Source: an uncultured Thermoanaerobaculum sp. (lineage in GTDB: Bacteria > Acidobacteriota > Thermoanaerobaculia > Thermoanaerobaculales > Thermoanaerobaculaceae). From it: a DNA stretch of 46,593 bases. Position numbers and translations under genes: made by a program. Under the pieces are notes generated by a model, which saw only the letters and a list, made by a program, of their open reading frames with translations, did no database searches and was not told where the DNA came from. This document shows, one piece after another, positions 43,176 through 46,593 of this stretch (position 1 is its first letter; every line of letters starts with the position of its first letter). Location of the stretch: NCBI GenBank assembly GCA_937934115.1, contig CALHAH010000031.1:1-46593 (forward strand). The letters run 5' to 3'.

Positions 43176-45116
43176 TTAGTTTTCCTCCCACGGTGCAAGC
43201 TTGCGGGAAATCTTGGCCGCGCGCAAACGTTCCTCCACTTCCGCAAGGGGATGGGCCCCCAAATCCCCCCGGTGCCGCAGACGCACCGAAACCGTTCCTT
43301 GGGTAAGCTCCTTGCCCCCCACCACTAAAAGTACGGGTACTTTCGAAAGCTCCCCGTCTCGAATCTTGGCACCCAGCTTCTCGTTGCGGCTGTCCACCGA
43401 AGCCCGCAGACCAGCCCCTTGCAAACGCTCGCCAATGCCGGAAGCCCCTTCCAGGAACTTGTCGGAAACCGGCAAAACCCGCACCTGCTCAGGGGCAAGC
43501 CAAAACGGTAAATCGCCAGCAAAATGCTCCAACATCACGCCAAAAAACCGCTCGATGGAACCCAAGACCGCCCTATGGATCATCACCGGCGTCTTTTCGC
43601 TCCCGTCCTCGGCAGCGTACGTGAGCGCAAAGCGCCGCGGCAAGTTGAAGTCAAGCTGGATCGTTCCCAGCTGCCATTCCCTGCCAATGGCGTCGTGCAC
43701 CACAAAGTCAATCTTCGGGCCGTAAAACGCCCCCTCGCCGGGGTTTACGGTGTAAGCCACCCCACGCTTTTCGAGGCAGGCTTCTAATGTGGCTTCCGCG
43801 TGGCGCCAAAGCTCTGGCTCGCCAATGGCTTTCTCCGGCTTGGTGGAGAGGTAAATGTTGGGCGAAGTGAAACGGAACAAGCGGTACACCTCGAACATGA
43901 GATCGAACAACGTGTCAATTTCCGGGCCGATTTGTTGGGGCATGCAAAAGATGTGGGCGTCGTCTTGGGAAAAAGAACGAACCCGGGTGAGCCCTTGCAC
44001 CACACCGGAACGCTCAAACCGGTGCAAGCGGCCAAAATCCGCCAAGCGCAGGGGAAGCTCACGGTAGGAACGCGCTGCCGATTTGTAAATCAGGCAGTGG
44101 GAGGGGCAGTTCATGGGCTTAAAGGAAAACTCGCGCCCTTCCACCTCGGTGAGGAACATGTTTTCCCGGTAGTTGTCCCAGTGGCCGGAAATTTTCCAAA
44201 GCTCAGCATCAAAAAGCTGTGGCGTTATAACTTCTTGATAGCCGTACTTTTGGTACAGCTCGCGCATGAGGGCAATAAGCTCGTTGTAGACGATGGCGCC
44301 CTTGGGGTGGAAGAACGGCGAAGCCGGCGCCAAGGGGTGAAACGAAAACAAATCCAGCTCTCGGCCCAGCCGCCGGTGATCTCGTCGCCTTGCTTCCTCA
44401 ATGCGAGCAAAGTACGCGTCCAGCTCTTCCTTGGTGGCGAAAGCCGTGCCGTAAATACGCTGCAGCATCTCGTTGCGCTCATCGCCTTTAAAGTAGGCCC
44501 CCGAGGTTTCCAAAAGCTTGAAAGCCCCAATTTGGCCGGTGCGCTGCACGTGCGGCCCCCGGCACAAATCCACAAACTCACCGTGGCGAAAAACCGTGAT
44601 TTCCTCGCCCTCAGGGATGTCCTGCAGGCGGATGAGCTTGAGCTCTTCGCCCCGGGCCTTAAAGAGCTCGAAAGCCTGCTGGCGGGTGAGCACCTCGCGG
44701 GAAAAGGGAAGGTCCTGGGCGATAATGCGCGCCATTTCTTCTTCAATCTTGGCCAAATCTTCCGGGGTAAACGGCCGGGGGTGACGGAAGTCGTACTGGA
44801 ACTTTTCCGAGTGATCCTGCCTGCCGGCATCAATGATGGTTCCCGGAAACAGGCGCTCCACCGCATCAGCCAGCACATGCTCCGCGGAATGGCGAATAAC
44901 CTCACCAGCTTCGGGATCGGTGAGGAAAAGCAAACGGAACGGGCCGGAACGGGGAATCGGGGCGCGCAGATCCACGATACGACCGTCAAGAAGACCCGCC
45001 ACTACCTGCGGCAAACGTTCGGATGCCAGCTCGCGGGCTACGTCCCAGGGCGTGGTTCCCCGCGGGAACTCCCGTACGCTCCCACTTTCCAATTCCAGCA
45101 CGATGCGCTCGCTCAT
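43176..45116 (-). CDS. thrS: Threonyl-tRNA synthetase
   Basis: 646 codons, standard full length. An N-terminal TGS domain (about 3-63) precedes the editing domain (HSAEHVLADAVERLFPG with the HxxxH pair, CRGPHVQRTGQIGAFKL). The class II core includes GAIVYNELIALMRELY, FKPMNCPSHCLIY (zinc-binding Cys), RLADFGRLHRFERSGVVQGLTRVRSFSQDDAHIF (motif 2), GREWQLGTIQLDFNLP and MIHRAVLGSIERF (motif 3). A C-terminal anticodon-binding domain follows. ATG 45116 is chosen because the longer open frame runs through a terminator hairpin and a tRNA gene. It leads the thrS-rpmI-rplT-pheS-pheT series. Confidence 0.97.
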   Translation of the reverse strand: MSERIVLELESGSVREFPRGTTPWDVARELASERLPQVVAGLLDGRIVDLRAPIPRSGPFRLLFLTDPEAGEVIRHSAEHVLADAVERLFPGTIIDAGRQDHSEKFQYDFRHPRPFTPEDLAKIEEEMARIIAQDLPFSREVLTRQQAFELFKARGEELKLIRLQDIPEGEEITVFRHGEFVDLCRGPHVQRTGQIGAFKLLETSGAYFKGDERNEMLQRIYGTAFATKEELDAYFARIEEARRRDHRRLGRELDLFSFHPLAPASPFFHPKGAIVYNELIALMRELYQKYGYQEVITPQLFDAELWKISGHWDNYRENMFLTEVEGREFSFKPMNCPSHCLIYKSAARSYRELPLRLADFGRLHRFERSGVVQGLTRVRSFSQDDAHIFCMPQQIGPEIDTLFDLMFEVYRLFRFTSPNIYLSTKPEKAIGEPELWRHAEATLEACLEKRGVAYTVNPGEGAFYGPKIDFVVHDAIGREWQLGTIQLDFNLPRRFALTYAAEDGSEKTPVMIHRAVLGSIERFFGVMLEHFAGDLPFWLAPEQVRVLPVSDKFLEGASGIGERLQGAGLRASVDSRNEKLGAKIRDGELSKVPVLLVVGGKELTQGTVSVRLRHRGDLGAHPLAEVEERLRAAKISRKLAPWEEN

Positions 45117-45146
45117 GGCCTTATCCTTTGCTGCGCAAACACAAAC

Positions 45147-45173
45147 AAAAAAGCCGTCCAAGCTGGGGACGGC
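45147..45173 (-). terminator. Intrinsic terminator between tRNA-Val genes and thrS
   Basis: Minus strand: GCCGTCC, a 7-nt loop, GGACGGC (perfect 7-bp stem, 45153-45173) followed by TTTTTT (45147-45152). It lies 13 nt after tRNA-Val(CAC) and 30 nt before the thrS ATG. It ends the tRNA transcript and, if thrS depends on read-through, would limit thrS expression. Confidence 0.88.
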
Positions 45174-45185
45174 AGGATCAGCGCA

Positions 45186-45261
45186 TGGTAGGCGCGTGCG
45201 GGCTCGAACCGCAGACCTCATCCGTGTGAGGGATGCGCTCTACCAACTGAGCTACGCGCCT
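45186..45261 (-). tRNA. tRNA-Val (CAC)
   Basis: 76 nt including an encoded CCA. The acceptor stem AGGCGCG/CGCGCCT is identical to that of the neighbouring tRNA-Val(GAC). The anticodon stem-loop CATCCCTCACACGGATG gives CAC and the T arm contains GGTTCGAGCCC. It is second in the pair and is followed by the terminator. Confidence 0.96.
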
Positions 45262-45294
45262 AAATTCTCTCGTGCGCAAGCGGAGCAGATCCAA

Positions 45295-45371
45295 TGGTAG
45301 GCGCGAGCGGACTTGAACCGCTGACCTCTACCGTGTCAAGGTAGCGCTCTAACCAACTGAGCTACGCGCCT
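45295..45371 (-). tRNA. tRNA-Val (GAC)
   Basis: 77 nt including an encoded CCA. The acceptor stem is AGGCGCG/CGCGCCT, the anticodon stem-loop CTACCTTGACACGGTAG gives GAC, and the T arm contains GGTTCAAGTCC. Together with the CAC and TAC genes, the window holds three valine isoacceptors. Confidence 0.96.
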
Positions 45372-45472
45372 GCTCCGCGGGCTGCCGGCAGGTAGGCGCT
45401 TTGCGCCTTTCAAACCTGCCCTCGTCCCCTTGCTTGGCAAAGAACCCCTTCCCGGCCTTGCCGGAGGCTTCG

Positions 45473-45501
45473 AATATACCCCAAGGGGCCGAACGCGTCA
45501 A
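45473..45501 (-). promoter_or_regulatory. Sigma-70-type promoter for the tRNA-Val pair
   Basis: Minus strand: -35 TTGACG (45496-45501), 17-nt spacer, -10 TATATT (45473-45478). The start would be near 45466, giving a leader of about 95 nt before tRNA-Val(GAC). The -35 box overlaps the last codons of the gene fragment that ends at 45498. Confidence 0.82.
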
Positions 45502-46298
45502 GGCGGTGCCAGGGGACGTTCGTACACCTGGCAAACCCCGAGGTCCTCTCCCGGGCGCCATGCGTTGACCAGGTAAGCCTCCAGGCGCTGAGGGCGCAGC
45601 GGCCACGCTCCTCGTTCCCAACAAACCCACGGAATGGCACCGGCTTCCAAGGCGCGGATAACCTGCTCCTCACCCTTACGACCAAAAGCCGTGCTCATGG
45701 GGTAGTCGAACGGGGTGGGGTTTTTCATTGCCGCTACCAGGTACCAAAAACCCGCGAACGGCGAGACCAGGAAACCCGGCGCCTTCGCGGCTTGCGCCCT
45801 AAGAAGGTGACCGTGCAGCCGAACCCTTTCCTCCCAGGGTACCGGCAGCAGTGCTCCGCGAAAATGCGGGCGCAAGGTGAGCACCAGTTCTCCTCGGGAA
45901 AAACGCAGAAATGACTGGGAAAAACTCACAAAAAAGAGCAAGAGCGCGAGCCCCGGCACCAAAAAAGCTCCACCCCGGCCACCAAGGGGGACGCCAATCC
46001 CGTGTTCTTGGGCAGCGTGTGCCAAGAGCACCAACCCCCAGAGGAACACCGGTAGGGTGGCCACCATGTGGTAAACATCAAACCGCGGGTACATCCCCAA
46101 CCACGCAGCCAAAAGGAAAACCCCCAACGCCAGCTCTAACCGACCGTTGGAGCGCCGCTTGCATACGAGCAGAACCACCCATCCAACGGCCACAAGCAAG
46201 GGCAGGGTATAAGCAAACAACTGGCCCAAAGGCACAAGACTCCGCCACTCAAGGAAAAGATCTAACGAACACCGATGCAAAGTTCGTGCCGCAGCCAA
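45498..46298 (-). pseudogene. C-terminal fragment of a glycosyltransferase-like membrane protein
   Basis: The frame opens with TTG at 46298 and the first 10 or so codons match nothing. From about LDLFLEWRSLVPLGQLF the sequence becomes that of a multi-pass membrane protein with about six helices (YTLPLLVAVGWVVLLV, ELALGVFLLAAWLGMYPRFD, YHMVATLPVFLWGLVLLAH, FLVPGLALLLFFVSFSQSF) and a soluble tail. It resembles the C-terminal half of GT39/ArnT-like glycosyltransferases, whose catalytic N-terminal loop is absent. The 5' end overlaps, in another frame, a methyltransferase fragment. Most likely a deletion fused the two genes and removed the front of this one. Whether any protein is made is unclear. 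Confidence 0.62.
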
Positions 46299-46470
46299 TG
46301 TCCGCTACCGGACCGGCCGCAACCGCTCGGGTTTTGTGAAGGAGGCGTTGCACCACAAGCCAGCGTCCCCGGAACCAGAAGTGATGCTCCTCCATGGCTT
46401 GCAAGCGCTGCAGGCGTTGCGGAGAAAAGGCCACGTTCGCCACCCCATTGGCAGGTTCTTTGTTGCACAT
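46249..46470 (-). pseudogene. N-terminal fragment of a SAM-dependent methyltransferase
   Basis: 73 codons from ATG 46470. Residues 20-62 (LQRLQAMEEHHFWFRGRWLV and VADIGCGT) match the start of class I methyltransferases that begin with an HFWF-type motif and the SAM-binding loop D-x-G-C-G-T-G. Right after the loop the sequence changes to an unrelated tail (NFASVFVRSFP) and stops; the rest of the enzyme is missing. In another frame the DNA continues as the membrane protein fragment. The breakpoint lies near 46265-46285. Confidence 0.65.
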
Positions 46471-46593
46471 GGGATTAGAGTATCAGAGGTAAAACTGCAG
46501 CCGTTTTTTGCGTGGCAACCGGGGGGTGGATTGTTGGTGGCTTCGCCCCTACCGGTTTCCCCGCTCCTGCTTCAGCAAGCGGCAACGCGGAGC

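Noticed and set aside
45116-45186. T-box leader before thrS
   Set aside because: Only about 70 nt are available and no T-box core sequence is seen; the hairpin is a plain terminator.
45117-45221. N-terminal extension of thrS
   Set aside because: It runs through the terminator hairpin and tRNA-Val; ATG 45116 starts a normal TGS domain.

Overview
The window is a dense bacterial chromosome segment of fairly high GC. It consists mostly of housekeeping genes, plus a small accessory stretch at each end. The organism looks diderm: it has an LpxL/HtrB-type acyltransferase, a periplasmic DsbA-like protein and many exported proteins. A secreted von Willebrand-A protein of the type common in Acidobacteriota, a PknB-type kinase with a transmembrane tail, and the style of the IP..GTNWRTDL secreted protein all point to Acidobacteriota, possibly the Thermoanaerobaculia. 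That placement is inference from gene content only; there is no rRNA here.

Layout: 1-610 is GC-rich accessory DNA with a degenerate 20/21-nt tandem repeat and a decayed DDE integrase. 688-5124 (+) is a translationally coupled unit: a secreted protein split by an in-frame amber codon, a YjdF-like membrane protein, an FtsX/MacB-type permease and its ATPase. 5125-6208 has no convincing gene. 6209-8708 holds ppa and a DUF971 gene (-), diverging from thiN and an acyltransferase (+). 8709-9204 carries repeats, followed by tRNA-Asp and tRNA-Val(TAC) with a clear promoter. 9476-14399 (-) holds pheA, glmM, cdaR, cdaA and folP, with tRNA-Gln(CTG) on the opposite strand between pheA and glmM. 14442-17260 is a divergent VWA/DsbA pair. 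17264-23230 (-) is tRNA(CAT)-tilS-hpt-like-ftsH-plsC-MIP18-mrp. 23288-24792 (+) is a zinc-ribbon protein and a HemL-like protein that lacks the PLP lysine. 24796-26080 (-) is a receiver domain, STAS and RsbW module, divergent from a secreted metallopeptidase. 27202-32673 (-) is phosphohexomutase-eno-ftsB-kinase-cyclophilin. 32710-38066 (+) is a CAP-domain protein, a cysteine desulfurase and mfd. 38136-45371 (-) is two tRNA-Val genes, a terminator, then thrS-rpmI-rplT-pheS-pheT-coiled coil-ClpX-like ATPase. 45498-46470 is a scar joining pieces of a methyltransferase and a membrane glycosyltransferase-like gene.

The genes cover translation (tRNAs, aminoacyl-tRNA synthetases, L20, L35, TilS), envelope precursors and their c-di-AMP control (GlmM, CdaA, CdaR), membrane quality control (FtsH), cofactors (ThiN, FolP, cysteine desulfurase, Mrp/MIP18) and signalling (kinase, partner switch). 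Genes are packed with ATGA or TAATG overlaps, so translational coupling is widespread. The most unusual items are several relatives of well-known enzymes that have lost diagnostic residues: the HemL-like protein, the HPRT-like protein, and a ClpX-like ATPase without the zinc domain, GYVG loop or IGF loop. A tRNA(CAT) gene placed directly before tilS is also notable. No phage, CRISPR array or complete insertion sequence is present.
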